Part shown: positions 51,857 to 63,959 of the stretch, one piece after another
Numbering within the stretch: position 1 is the stretch's first letter
Layout: every line of letters starts with the position of its first letter
From: Galbula dea
Taxonomy: Eukaryota; Chordata; Aves; Piciformes; Galbulidae
DNA length: 64,000 nt
Direction of reading: 5' to 3'
NCBI GenBank assembly: GCA_013399015.1
Contig: VWZX01008153.1
Location: 310,001 to 374,000 of the forward strand
The notes under the pieces: model-generated
Databases searched by the model: none
The model's input: the letters and a program-made list of their open reading frames with translations, nothing else
What the model was told of the DNA's origin: nothing
Program-made: the position numbers and the translations under genes

Positions 51857-52700
51857 ATGTGTTTTCAGTGGGTTTATTCTACGGAACTGGTGCTGCTGTG
51901 TGTACCCTGAATCTGGATTCAGTTCGTCCTAAGGGAGGTGGAATCCCTTACGTAGCATTTCATACTGATGGGAGCACAATCGGCTGTGTGTTTATGCTTG
52001 AGTTAGGAAACTGAAAAGTCTGAAACAAAACTTCACAGTTTCCTAATCACCTTTCCCTTTTACCTATTTGCTTAAACAAAACCTGAAGATAAAAATTACC
52101 TTTATTGCTGTTTTTCATTTGCTTTCAATTAGAAAAGTCAATCCTTCCAGCATGTAGAATTTGCTAATATCTAAAAGGATTCTAGGCATAGTCTGTTAAC
52201 TAAAGAAAGAATATTACCCTTTTTAAACTAATCTGGAGAAAAATTCCTTTTGTAGTACTCCATATTATTTTAGAAATCCTTAAGACCAGAAGGAAGATTT
52301 CCCTCATAACCATTGCATATATTAAAGATGAGAATGATGCAAGTATTTCCTTGTACATCTTACCAACTGTCTCAGGATGAAAGTTAGGAATGCTATTTGC
52401 CTCTGAAAATAGACATTTTAAATTATGCCTGAAATTATAACTGTTTTCCCCCTCAGGATTAGTTTTTCAGGTTCCTTCAGATTATTTTAGAGAATCAGAA
52501 AACATGAGAGTGAAAAGAAAAACAAAAATGCAATGATGTACCAATAGTCTTATTCTTTGGAAAAGAAACAAATACTATTGTTAAAGTTAAAAAGAAAGGC
52601 AGAAAACAAGCCAAATTCTTTGCCATTCTTTGCCTGCCGTCACTCACATTTTCTCCAGTGAGACTTGAGTATGCAATTACTACTGCCACTTGTATTCTTC

Positions 52701-52940
52701 TAGTGCCTGGAGGTCTCAGTCAGGGACTAGACCCTATTGTGTATGTGCTGTACAAACACATTGAAGAGCTCATTGTAAAACTCTTCTAAAGCAATAGCTA
52801 AGCAGAATATGAGAAACAACTGAAGAGCAGACAAGGGGTGGTACACGGTTGGAGGGAGATGATTATGATCACAGCTGAAACAGCAGTCAGTGCAGCCACA
52901 GACTAATCATTGCTGAAGGGCTTTTTGGCATTAATCTATT
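52701..52940 (+). repeat. Ancient interspersed repeat relic (unnamed amniote family)
   Basis: The phrases gtctcagtcagggactagacc, ctattgtgtatgtgctgtac, aaacacattgaagagctcatt and, further on, cagtcagtgcagccacagac and gctgaagggctttttggcat resemble, in order, a long repeat abundant in turtles and crocodilians (CAGGGATCAGGGCCCCATTG...GCACTGTACAAACACA...AAGAGCTTACAATCTAA...). I recall the consensus only in outline and cannot name the family. About 240 bases of collinear weak similarity is more than I would expect by chance. It runs directly into the CpG-bearing segment at 52941-52985. Confidence 0.5.
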
Positions 52941-52985
52941 GAGCCATCGTTGGCTTATATAGCCGCCAGCGCTGCGGTAAGTGAA
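52941..52985 (+). promoter_or_regulatory. TATATA motif, CpG cluster and consensus splice donor
   Basis: Within 45 bases there are several CpGs (rare in the surrounding AT-rich DNA), a TATA-like motif (ttatatag, 52955-52962) and a perfect donor (gcg|gtaagt, exon side ending at 52976). TATA and donor are too close together to serve the same first exon. All forward frames contain stops just upstream, so a coding exon is unlikely. It could be a non-coding exon end, an enhancer core or coincidence. Confidence 0.25.
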
Positions 52986-53544
52986 CATCTTTAATGTGTT
53001 TATCTTCACTCTCCCTCCTTGTGATAGGAAAGCATTAGCTTCATTTCACACAGCGTTCACACACTTAGCTCGGTTGGGGTACTCCACCCTTGGAGGAGCA
53101 CCGCAGGCAGATTCCCTCTCTCTTCCGTTTGTCCTGGCTCTGCAGGGTGCTGCAGTGTCCAGGATCTCCCAGCCTACCTGCCAGAGGGGAAGCCTCTGCA
53201 TGACACCACATGCTGAAACGTTTCAATCCCAGATCTCCCCACCTCAACAGCATCTTTCTCCCACAGTTGAGAAGGAGGGACCCTGTTAGGATCATGGCCG
53301 AGGTGCTCTGGTTCTGGCCCTGGGCACTGCTCATTGGCCATGGCAATGCTAGGGCTGCTGTGACACCAGAAGCTCAACCGGACTAACCCCAGCTATTCAC
53401 ACACTATCACAATCAGTGGTATTTAGATAGCAAAGGCAGTGGTAAAGCATTATGATGGCCTATGTCTTCCCTTTCCCTTGTTCTATATCAAACTGCATTT
53501 GAGAATATTAAGTATATATACATTCATATCAACTACTCCAAGTC

Positions 53545-53603
53545 TTGTTGGTTTTGTTTGGGTTTTTTCTTGTTTTGTTTTGCTTTTTGTTGTATTTTGT
53601 TTT
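53545..53603. repeat. GTTTT-rich low-complexity patch
   Basis: About 60 bases of ttggttttgtttgggtt and tgttttgttttgc type sequence on the plus strand. Low complexity and non-coding. Confidence 0.75.
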
Positions 53604-56198
53604 AAAGAAAAGACAAGTCCCTGGGAATAGAGTGCAGGAAGTGAAACTAAAATCTACTTCCATGCTTCTCCAATGAAAAACTTCTTATTTTCACTATATT
53701 TCCTTACACAAGCCATTTATTTGTGTGATTTGCAAGGCAAGTAGAACATGAAACCAGCACCTCCTCAAGGTCTCAGTTTCCAGTGCTTGCTATTTCAGAA
53801 TGCAATCATATGAAAATCTTGTTAATATGTAGTAGATGTGGACTCATTTGCTGAAATACTCTTCAGTTTAATTTTGTCTGGTTCTTTTCAGTTTTATTGA
53901 CTGGTGATCTTCCTTAATATACAAAGCAGATTAATTGACGCTATAGTTTAACTACAAAAAACAGAGGTGTAATCAATACCCTTTATCTAATTTATTAGGC
54001 CTGCCTGACATTTAGGTAATTAGAAAGCAAAACATAAGGATCAAAAGAGCAGAATAATATATTATTAACAGTAAAAGGAACTCTGTTTTCTTTCCCAAGT
54101 GAAATGGTACTAAAATAGCTTAAAAGAGATAAAAATAGAAAGTTTGGCAGATGCCTTGTGCACTCTGTGTACTGCTGAATTCTTGTGCTTTCAAGGCCAT
54201 TTCAAAGGTTTAATATCATAACATAAGGTCCTTATTCCACATTGTATAGGAAAACAAACACAAAAAAGATTGGAAAACTTCATGCTAATAAATAAGCAGA
54301 AGGATTCTCAGTCCTGCAATTTGCAGCCGGACAATTACACATTTGGGGATTTTTACCTTTACCACAAACTTGTCCCTTTTAAACTATTGCAACACACACT
54401 TCATAGACATGAGTATACTGAAAATCTTCTACGGCCATTCTACTGCAATGTGCTCCTTTTTTATTATCCACCACTAACATTTACCACAAACAAGTGCAAA
54501 ATTATTATTGCTGCTGCCGGTGAGTTGATGATTTGTTGCATTGCTCTGACAGCTCCTTGCCCAACTCAGCCTCCTGCGCCTAATACTGAAATGTAAAATA
54601 CCACTAACTGACAAAATAAAGAAAACCATGCCCCTTAACCAGGCCTCCTTGTTTTTTCCATCTTGTCTTCCCATGCCCCTTTCCTATGTAGCCCACTGTA
54701 CGGAGGATTGGTTATTTTGTGAAAAAAATAGAGTGTGGAAGGCTGATTATATAAAACTATGTGTGACTGTCACTAGCTTTGTCATTGGCACATAGTGCCT
54801 CTGAGTCTTTTAATTAGGGTTAGTGCAAATGTAATACACTCCTGCTCTTCAGAGAGATCAGACATTTCACCTAGCTGTTCTTGCTCAGTATTTGCACCTG
54901 GCACACTGACCCTGAGTGAACAGCTCAGGAAAGCTGTTACTGCTGCCTGTGGTTATGGGAGTTCCTGCTCAGTTATTAGCACACATAATATTGAGCACTG
55001 CAGTGTGTTTTATGTTCTGGAAGACTACCAAAACTTTCTGCTTTATGTTGGCCAGAGCACTGGAGGCCAAGACACAAGTGTTGCTCTGTTCTACATTGGC
55101 TCGATTTCTAGGAGTGGTGTTTGTATAAGGAAATGCAGTGAAAATAATAATTCACTGAAGAAGCATGGAACTACAGTTTAGTTTCCCTTTATGAACTTTA
55201 TTCAACAAATTGGGAGTTTTGTTTGGACTTGCTCAAAGCAGGAGGAGTAAATAACTCCTCTGCTTGTTGCTCCAGATAATGTTTGCCAGAGAGGAAATAT
55301 CCCTAACACACAACATTTGTGTGTGCCAGCCCTTGCATTGGCCCTAAGCATCTTGGCAAAGGTTCTACTGGCTTATGTCTGATATTTCTGCAAACATGGA
55401 ACCTTCAAAAGTCTCCACATATTTGGCTTTTGTTTGGATTTGCTGCCTTCACGGAGCTGGAGTAACCAGGGTTTGCCTATTTCACCTCACTGCACTTTGC
55501 ACTCAAACTAGTGGGCAACGGCAGTAGTTAGAATAGCTCCCCCCTCACAATCACATAAACACACACATTTACATTTATTGAGCAAGATTTGATGCCATGT
55601 TATCAACCATGCTACTAAAAGCTGGTAAACAAGCAGAGCAAACATAAGTGCAGTCCTAAGTTTAATTGATAATTGGATACCTTTCTAATGGCCTAGAGTC
55701 TGTTAGCTAGAATACCTAAGGGGCTCTCAAGCCTTTAAAACTGGGAGTTCAGGATATCTGTTAAACCACCCAGAGACTGTGCGATCTGTAAGGCTTTCTT
55801 CATGCCCTACTGGAATATCTTTGGAATTTGAACTTCAGGTGTAATTGTGGCTATTCCTGACACTTCTCTGGAGAAAGCTTACCAACCCTCTGGGGTGCTG
55901 AACAGTGATTTCCTCTCTGACATAATCATTTTGGCAGACAAGGGTTGTGCAAATTGTTACTACAAGTCAGAGAATGTGAAAATTAAAAAGCTTTAGCTCC
56001 TTTGTTTTTAGCTTGCAGAATCCATGACTGCCTTTACCTGGTTTATAGGTATGTTTATAGTAAGGAGACCAGGCAGTGGTTACATAAGACTCACTGCAAA
56101 GGGTGAGACTGTGGCTATGCTGTACATTTTTTCACAAAGAAAACATATGACATGAAGAATCTTTGTGACAGACTGAAGGCTTCAGTGTTTTGGGTTTT

Positions 56199-56214
56199 GG
56201 TGGTGGTGGTGGTT
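56199..56214. repeat. GGT trinucleotide repeat
   Basis: Five tandem tgg/ggt units lie inside a longer T/G-rich stretch. It is a minor microsatellite. Confidence 0.8.
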
Positions 56215-59200
56215 TTGTTTGTTTTTTTAACTTTTGTCACATTGCCACCAGTGGCCAAATGTAATTATATAATTACTGCCTCATTTCTGTCAAGTTACTC
56301 TTTAATGTCTCTATTTTTCATCTGGTACTATTCTGGGAGTAAAATGCTATCTGTTTGTTCAGAAGAAAAAACCCCAAGATTTGCAGACAAATGACAGATT
56401 AACTGACTTTTAAATTCCTGACTTAGAAGAGTAAATTATTTTTAATTAAGTCTAACTACATTTTTCCTTTTCTTTCATTCACTCTTTCCAGAACCAACTA
56501 CTTGCCCACATTACGTTCCTTGTCATTTTTCGTGTCTGCTGCTTACAAAGTTACCACCATGAGAGCTGGCTGTATTACAACTATCTTACGCATTACAGAG
56601 TGCAAAATAAAATGACCTAGTGTGCACCTTTAGTGGAGTTTAGAAGAAATTTTAGCACCACCTGCTGCAGTTATCATCCAGAAGCAATACATCTGATCAC
56701 CAGTCATGCTGAATTCTAACTATACTTTAATTTTGCATATGCAAGTTATTGATACAACACAGAGTTATAGATCTTTCAATGCAGGGTCTCCTTGTCTAAT
56801 CAAATTGTACACAGTAGTCAAATTATGGGAGTACCAAGGCACTTCATCCAATCTAACATTAATATTAGGGGTAGACAGAATTCTGACAATTAATTATTAA
56901 AGTATTTAATCACAGTAAATATTCCTTCTTGTGAGTCACAACAAAGTCTTTCCTCCTCCCCCAAAGCCTCGAATGTAAGACAGGTGATAATGCTACCTAA
57001 TGCACCAACAGGAGGTACTGTTGGCTCTTGTGCCTTTGTAAAAGCCTGTCCAGATGTGGTAAAAACTCCCTACACAACAAAGCAGTTCAAAACTCTTTTT
57101 CCTTTCAAGTTAAAGACACTGTCATTTGTACTGACCAGAAAACAAGTGCCATTTCAGACTGAGGGCACTAGACGCTAAAGCATCATTTTGACCGTCCTTG
57201 GCATTAGTGAGCCTCCTGTAGCAGAAAGCAATAGTCTGTGTCAACATAACAAACCTAACCAGTTTTGGCAACTTCAGCTGCTTATTGATGTAACTCTATT
57301 GCTCGTCAATGAAGGTTAAACTTGTTTGTGAAGGGTTCTGGTGTTATACTCACAGAGCACCACTGGACTGTAATTCAGGTACTTATCTGCTGAAAAATAC
57401 AGAGCTTGAAAATAATCAAGTCGTCTCTTGTGTGAAAGAAAAATACATTTTGCTACTTAGCCACTGGAACCAGGCTACATATGCACTCTCCTGCCTAGCT
57501 TGATAGTAGCAGTAACTGATTTTCTAAGGCACATAGAAAAGTCATTTAATTTCATTTTAAGTATTAGTACAATTGAGTCCTGTTCTTTCTTGATTTTGCA
57601 AGAGATTCTCTAAGGTTGTCAGTGAAACAAAATGTTCGGGCATGTCATAACGAGGCTTTTTTGTTATCTAAGAGGTAGCACACTTTTAGTCATGTCTTTT
57701 GTTCAGGTATTTTATCAAGATTGAATATTTATAAGCTATTGTATAGCTCAGCAGAAAGAAAAAGGAACAAAGCCCCAGTCACCTGATCTCAATTTAACCT
57801 TAATTACACAGCCATCCTTTCTAACAGGCATTCCCTAAGACAGGTTGGTGTACCAGGCTCTCAGGATGAAACATGACTAGTATTCATAAGAATGTTTACT
57901 CACATTTCACAGTCTGCAGTGTCCTTTCCACACAGCAGTCGTACAGGAACTTTTAGTATGGGTAGACAGTTTGGAGGATTGTGTTGATACTGAAAGAGGA
58001 AATGCATTAGATATGCTGCGGTCTGCTAATGGTCTGTCTTCCCATTTTTAAATACTGTTTGCAGTGTATCTTGTAAACACTTGGCTCAAACATTCTGATA
58101 CAAGCTGGTGTTAAAATGCTAGATCCTAATTTCAAAATCAGAAAAGCTGAACAGGGTGAGTTTATTGCACAACTCAAGCACTTCCAGTGGTAGACTGAGG
58201 TTTAAACTTGAACTACTTGTACTTATCATGACTTTTTCCCTTTACTTGCTGTATTTTCTTTCTTTATAAGAGTGGGTGGCTGTGCAGAAAACAGCGATTT
58301 TATGCTCTGATTTGCTTTTATTTCTTAACAGATGGGGAAATAGACCTTATGACTTCAAGTAGAAATCTTAAAGTTATTCTTCCTTATTTTGTTTTGATTA
58401 AACCAAAAAGCAATTAGTGTTTTCTGTTACTCCAAAACATTCCTTTGGTTGGAGCTGTGTTATATAGCAGCTTTAACAGTTACATCTTTTCATTTCATAG
58501 TCTGGATGACACTGAGCTGCTGAAACTGGAGGATCTCTGGAATTTTTTCAGTCTATCCTGATTTGCTGTTGAATTTACAAAAAACTCTTCTGTCTCTTTT
58601 TGGAAAGAAGGAAAAAAAAGTAAAACCAAAATTGAAACAGCACACACACACCCCCAATTTTAACTTCAGATGACAAGAATAAGATTTTGTTCACTTAAAT
58701 GCATGGGCATCCTGAGAGGAAACTTGGGATTTTCCCAGATCCCACCAACCAGGACTGTAATCTGGTTTTATAAAGGTAGGTTTGTTGTGACTGTAGTTTT
58801 CAGGCTTTCAAAATCTCTGTGTATTTCACAGAAAGTGTGTGATCCTTGGTAAGCAGAGAGGAAAGGTAGTGTTCAAGCTTTGAGGCAGTTTGTTTGGTTT
58901 TGCATATGCTTGTAGCTTTTTTTTCTAATAAGAGAAGTTTATTGTTCTTTTGGTTTTACTTAAAGAAATGCAGCTGGAAAATCCCCACATTTTATAGAGC
59001 AGGTTCTCTGCTTTATGGGACTTCCATTTAAACTCTGTAGGAGTATTCTAAAGGGTCTCTGTCTTTTTGAGTTAAACGTGCTATCATAGAAGGTCCAAAA
59101 GAATTGGTTACATACCAACAACCACACCACATCCACCCACCCAGTCTGTATTCTCCTGTCTTTCTGCAGAATTCTCTTTTCATTTACAAATAATTAGCAA

Positions 59201-60221
59201 GTCAGTATCCACAGATGGTGCCAGTTGATACACTTGCTGAACAATTAACTTTGCATATGATTCTTACACTCTACTGAAAATGCCTACTTTTTTCTATTAT
59301 CTTTTCTTAGGTCTTCTTCCTGTTTTTCTTTCCTTGCTATCATTTTATTTCCTTCTAATTACAAAAGTGTATTTTCTTCTAGATAGGAGAGATGCTTGGT
59401 AGGTCAGGTCTCTAAGGCAAGTGTTGTATTGAGAAGGTAAACCATCATGTGAGGGTGGCGTAAGGTGGAGTGTTCCACACAGAGCACAGAAGTCTTCCTC
59501 TCTAAATTTAGGTAAGCCCTTGTGCCAGACAAAGTCACTGCAGGATTCTGACCAGGGAACTGTGGCTGTAAAATGGCAGCTGGGTGGCCATGGTGCTGGC
59601 ACTTTGTTTTTTCAGGAGCTAAATGTAATGGGGAACAAAAAGCATGCAAAGTCATAGCACTGATCTGAAACCATTTTACTCTCCAGTCTTGCATCAGTCC
59701 TAGCACAGGAGGAATAGACCCTACCTCTAACTCTGTTTCTGTAGATGTTGTCAGGTGATCTGTCAACTTACAGAGAAACTAAACAGTTTCTTTTTTACAT
59801 AAGCTTGTACAATTTCTCACTAGTATAAAATGATTTAGATGAATTTAGTCATCTTTACCTTCACTTAAAATACCAGTTTCTGTAAATCATTCATAGCAAA
59901 AAACTCCAACTTGGTGACTAATGTAGTTTGTACCATCAGGTTCCCAGCAGACAATTATATTTAAATCACAGAATCACAGTTTAGAATAAATAATTGTAGA
60001 ACATTAATGCAAACTAATAACATTGTTTCTAGATGGAATGAATTTCTTGAAGGAAGTACTGTGGCAGTTGTTTCTTTGGTTGTTTCTACTGTTTACCTGA
60101 GAATGCATTTTAAATTGTTACACTAAGTTACTGATGGAAAATGGGTGTGAGATTAAGTTTATATTTTGGAATTGAAGTGCTGTCTTCAACAGATTTACTG
60201 TAAAATAGTCCAAAAGAAGAA

Positions 60222-60270
60222 TCAGGCCTTGTCTTCACATGAAAGCAACTTTTGAACCTGATTTTTCACT
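60222..60270 (+). repeat. Possible ancient amniote repeat relic
   Basis: The stretch caggccttgtcttcacatga followed by aagcaacttttgaacctgatt resembles a recurrent turtle/crocodilian repeat opening (GGCCTTGTCTACACTAGAAAGT...). It is short and diverged, so chance similarity cannot be excluded. Confidence 0.25.
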
Positions 60271-63200
60271 TTACAAAGGAGGTTTTGATATACTACATGG
60301 GATTACAAATAGCAAAGATGAATAAATGTGCATCTAAATCACTATAATTGCTGTCTATGAACAGATGTGTATTCTGGAGGTGTAGTGTTTTGGACAGTGA
60401 CCATATTAAACTTCTCCCCTTGGATTATCTCATAGAAGAATATAAATCACATTAATTACTGTGAAGTGATTAGGGCAGTGCAGGGCAGGCTCTATGTAAA
60501 ATGTGTTCAGCCTACACCTCAGGACAGAAATTCTGCTGTGTGCATCACAGTTTTATGACAGTTTAACTGCATCAGAGAATGATGTAGAATTAATGTAACA
60601 AAGAATGAAAGAAATAGGCTCTCCTTGTGCTAAAACACAGCAGCAAGTGGTAGGGAACACCCTGCCTTGTTTTAGCTATCAGCAAAAAGTGGCTCCTGAG
60701 TGATCCTTCTCCAGAGACAAAGGGAGAAAAGAATTGTTAAAGAAATAACAAAAACCTTACACGTACAGGGATTTTTTTGTATTTTTTTAGTCTTGGTTAT
60801 TATTTGTTCTTCTTTTATACCTAAAGATACTCTAACCAAAACCTAAGAGAATCCTAACAATTGCTTATGCTGTTTGGCTTTAAAAAATAAGTACAATGAT
60901 GTAAGATATCGACTTAACCCATGGAAGCTGATGCATTTTAAGTTTTTCAGACTAATGATCTTTTCACAATGCCCCTGCTTCAGTTTAGGCTGCAGCTGTG
61001 AAGAGTTTGGTGAATGAAATAAGAACATTTATGATACTAACAAAACAGTGAAGCTGAAAAGACAAAAGCATCCAGAAGCCAATGGAAGAAAACATGAGGT
61101 AGGCTGAAATATTTTTTATCATATGATGGACTTGCTAATCCAACACTTTCTGGCCACACTTGAAGAGCAGATAAAAAACCCACCACCATTTGTCAGAAGC
61201 TTACAGAATTTGCACAATTATGCCCAGAGTTAGGTGAAATAAAAGGCTTAGGCAATCTAGGCAAACTAACACTGAAGAGTCACAGGTTAAATGTCAGTCA
61301 GTCATTATGTATTAGTTCCAGTACATCTGCTTCAAGAGATGAATCTGTCCAGACACCCTGCAGAAAGTGAGTGGAGATTTTAAGTTTTCCCTTCTGCAAA
61401 GAGAAAGTTCTTTTTTGATTTTTTTTTTCCTAAAAGCTTTTAAAGATTCTAAACCTCAAAAGAGCTTTATAGTCATTAACCTTTACAAGATTTAATGGAG
61501 GCAGGCAGTATTATACAAAGTGTGTAACAAAACCGTGGCATGCACTTACAGACTGAATTGTGGAATAGCTTGAACTTGTGACACTCTGCCTGTGTCTATA
61601 CTAGTCCTGTCAAAGCCCTTTTGGGAGGCTTGTCTCGGATCTTGCCTTTCAAAGGATTCAGGAATCTTATCTGTCTTTGTGACAGGTGCCATTAGAGCTC
61701 TCTTGCAAAGAAAACCGGAGTTCAGAGGGCAGCTCAAGGTCCAGAGCCCTTTCATACTGCAAGTGACTGCTTTATGTTTGGGATATTGCTGAAGAGTGAT
61801 GTACATGTCAAGATTTTCCCTAATAATTATAGGAAATCGTCTCTGGAGCTTGCCTCAGAGTACTCTAGGTTTCATCTCCCATGGCCAGGTACCAATTTGG
61901 CTTTTACAACATTCCTGGGCATTATTTGCAGCAACCTGCATGCATTCTTAAGAATAGATTTTGAGAAGAAGTGAGCAGAAAATATGTTAGGAACACTGAA
62001 AAATTTGGAGTGACAGTGTATGCTCCTGTCCAAACTGCTAGAAGGCACCAAAGACAGAAAACAGAAAGCTCTGTTTCAGCACAGTTCTCAGAAGAGGTGG
62101 TCATAATAAATATAACTAACTAACAATTATGCACTAATGGAAGTCCACTAGCTTTTCAAAATTTTGGTTGCACCTAAGGTTTTCTATTTTGCTGTCCTTA
62201 ATGAACCTGAAGGAGTGATTTGTATGCAAATGAAGAAGTGAAAAGTTCATTAAAAAGAAAGGATTTTGTTCTGCTTGGAAGAAAGGCTCATAATACTTTG
62301 AATTCTTTAAATTATTTGCTTATGTTCTTTATGGACATATAATTAACCTTACACTGTGTTGTTTTTTTAACACCTCTTGAATAGTAAATTTTCTGAAATA
62401 TGAGCTGTGAGACTAAGATTGATATCATCTGCATAAAAGCACAAACTTGATCTTTTTAGTGTTGTGTGATAAAATATTATAGGGCTAGCCAGGTTTATTA
62501 ATCACTTTGGAAGGCAAATACACAAGTGGATCTAGTTATATATATTTTTTTTTTCATTTTGCCAGTTTTGGTTTTTTCCCCCCACAAATGTCAAATCTTT
62601 GATTTTTTGCCCTTATGGAGCAGGCTCCAGACTGGTGACTGAATTCAGACAGCAAAATTTTTTTTTTAACATACAGTAAACCAGTACTAGTTAAACTTTG
62701 GGGAATGAAAAGGTATGATGATTCTTGGAAAATCTTCAAGAAATCATGCCCCTGTCTGAATAGTGTGAAAGGTCAAAAGAAGAAGAGATTTTCACTGTGC
62801 ATGAAATTGGATATTTAAAGCCTAAAGAGGTTTTTAAATTGCACTTGCCTGAATCTGGCATAGGAAAATGTCTGGTTCTTTGAAATGTGATTTATCTGAA
62901 ATAGAGCTAAAAAATGTAACTGAGCAATGAAGTCATTGTCTAAAAGCTTTTTTGAGTGATGTTCATGCTACCCTAAGCTTGGCTAAAAAAATTCATGGTG
63001 TGTGTTTTAAAATGAAAAGCTAAAACCCCCATGTCTAGCTAGTCCTTGGAAGAGGAGTCCTCAGGATTTTGGACACCCAAAAAGCTTGCCAGCCCATCCC
63101 CAAATCAAGGCTAGCTATAACCATTGGTGAAATTGTCTGACTACTGTTGCCCTCTGACAAACAGGCCATGAAAGCTAAAAGATTTCCTCCACCTTTTCTA

Positions 63201-63828
63201 ACCTATATGCAGTTATGTTAATCTATTTTCCTTTGGACTTTTCTTTCTTTTGCTTGAGCTTCCAACTTCCTTTAACAACAACAGAAGAGAAAGCCTGTGC
63301 CCAATATTTAAGATACTGGGGCAATCTGAAATGGCTGAAGAGGCCTCACAACATATTTGAGAGCTGAGAGAGGTCTGGAACAGTCTTGACATGCCCATCT
63401 CCTAAACAAACCTCTGCTGACTTCCAAATGCCTGCATCAGGTGCAGATAAGTCTCATCTGCTACTCCTTTCTGAGGAGATGGAGGATGCAGGAGTAAATG
63501 TGGGTAAAGCTGGGTATGGATGAATACAGCTTGTCCACTTCTGACTGGGCAAGATCTGTGTGTAGCCATCTCTCAGGTGCAGCAAACACCTTTCATCTGC
63601 TTTGCTGCACCAGATGTGACAGACATCTCTAATGACAATGTTTTCTGTTTGTCTTAATCTTCTGTCACACGGTAGGATGAATCTGCTGACAGAGGTAACT
63701 GCCTCTCCTCTCTCTTTCTTCATGAACTATGGGGAGACTGCAGATGAGCAGCTGTGAGGTGGAAATTCACAGTAAGATCTGAAAAGTGGACCAAAACTGC
63801 CCTTTCTCTTCAGGTAATGCTCCAGAAG

Positions 63829-63879
63829 AAAAAAACCCAACAACAACAAAAACCAAAACTACAAACAACAGAAAAAAGG
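63829..63879. repeat. A/C-rich patch next to the 5S/CR1 element
   Basis: About 50 bases of aaacccaacaacaacaaaaac type sequence end just before the CR1 3' terminus at 63883. In element orientation it lies immediately 3' of the tail. CR1 elements do not end in poly-A, so this is probably pre-existing target sequence and not part of the element. Confidence 0.6.
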
Positions 63880-63943
63880 TAGTTCACAGACTCACAGAAT
63901 GTTAGGAGTTGGAAGGGACCTCGAAAGATCATCTAGTCCAACC

Positions 63944-63959
63944 CCCCTGCCACAGCAGG
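63944..63959 (-). other. Hairpin at the 5S/CR1 junction
   Basis: The CR1 tail starts with CCTGCT-GT-GGCAGG, a six-pair stem with a T-G wobble and a two-base loop. The plus-strand CR1 copy near 33649 has CCTGCTGCAGCAGG, where the wobble is a T-A pair, and the 46.2 kb LINE has the same form as here. The pairing is therefore kept while the sequence varies. It may be part of the structure the CR1 reverse transcriptase recognises, which is my inference. Confidence 0.55.

Larger units (their letters stand above)
47482..63882. other. Intergenic region
   Basis: No gene is supported. Nameable contents are an A/C-rich patch (50099-50141), a CR1 fragment (51725-51856), an old repeat relic running into a CpG-bearing segment (52701-52985), a GTTT-rich patch (about 53545-53603), a GGT repeat (about 56199-56214), a faint relic (60222-60270) and an A/C-rich patch (63829-63879) abutting the 5S/CR1 element. 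A 128-codon plus frame (54795-55181) has no recognisable domain, signal or splice context, so I do not call it a gene. Confidence 0.55.

Noticed and set aside
54795..55181. 128-codon plus-strand frame
   Set aside because: No domain, signal peptide or promoter recognised, and no flanking exon structure.
59966..59990. CR1-like terminus (atcacagaatcacag) on the plus strand
   Set aside because: Only about 15 bases match. The sequence that should follow (ggaagggacct) is absent.
14331..63882. PLCZ1 or CAPZA3, the mammalian neighbours of PLEKHA5
   Set aside because: I looked by eye for signature phospholipase motifs such as SSSHNTYL and CLEIDCWDG and saw none. A translated search could still find small exons.
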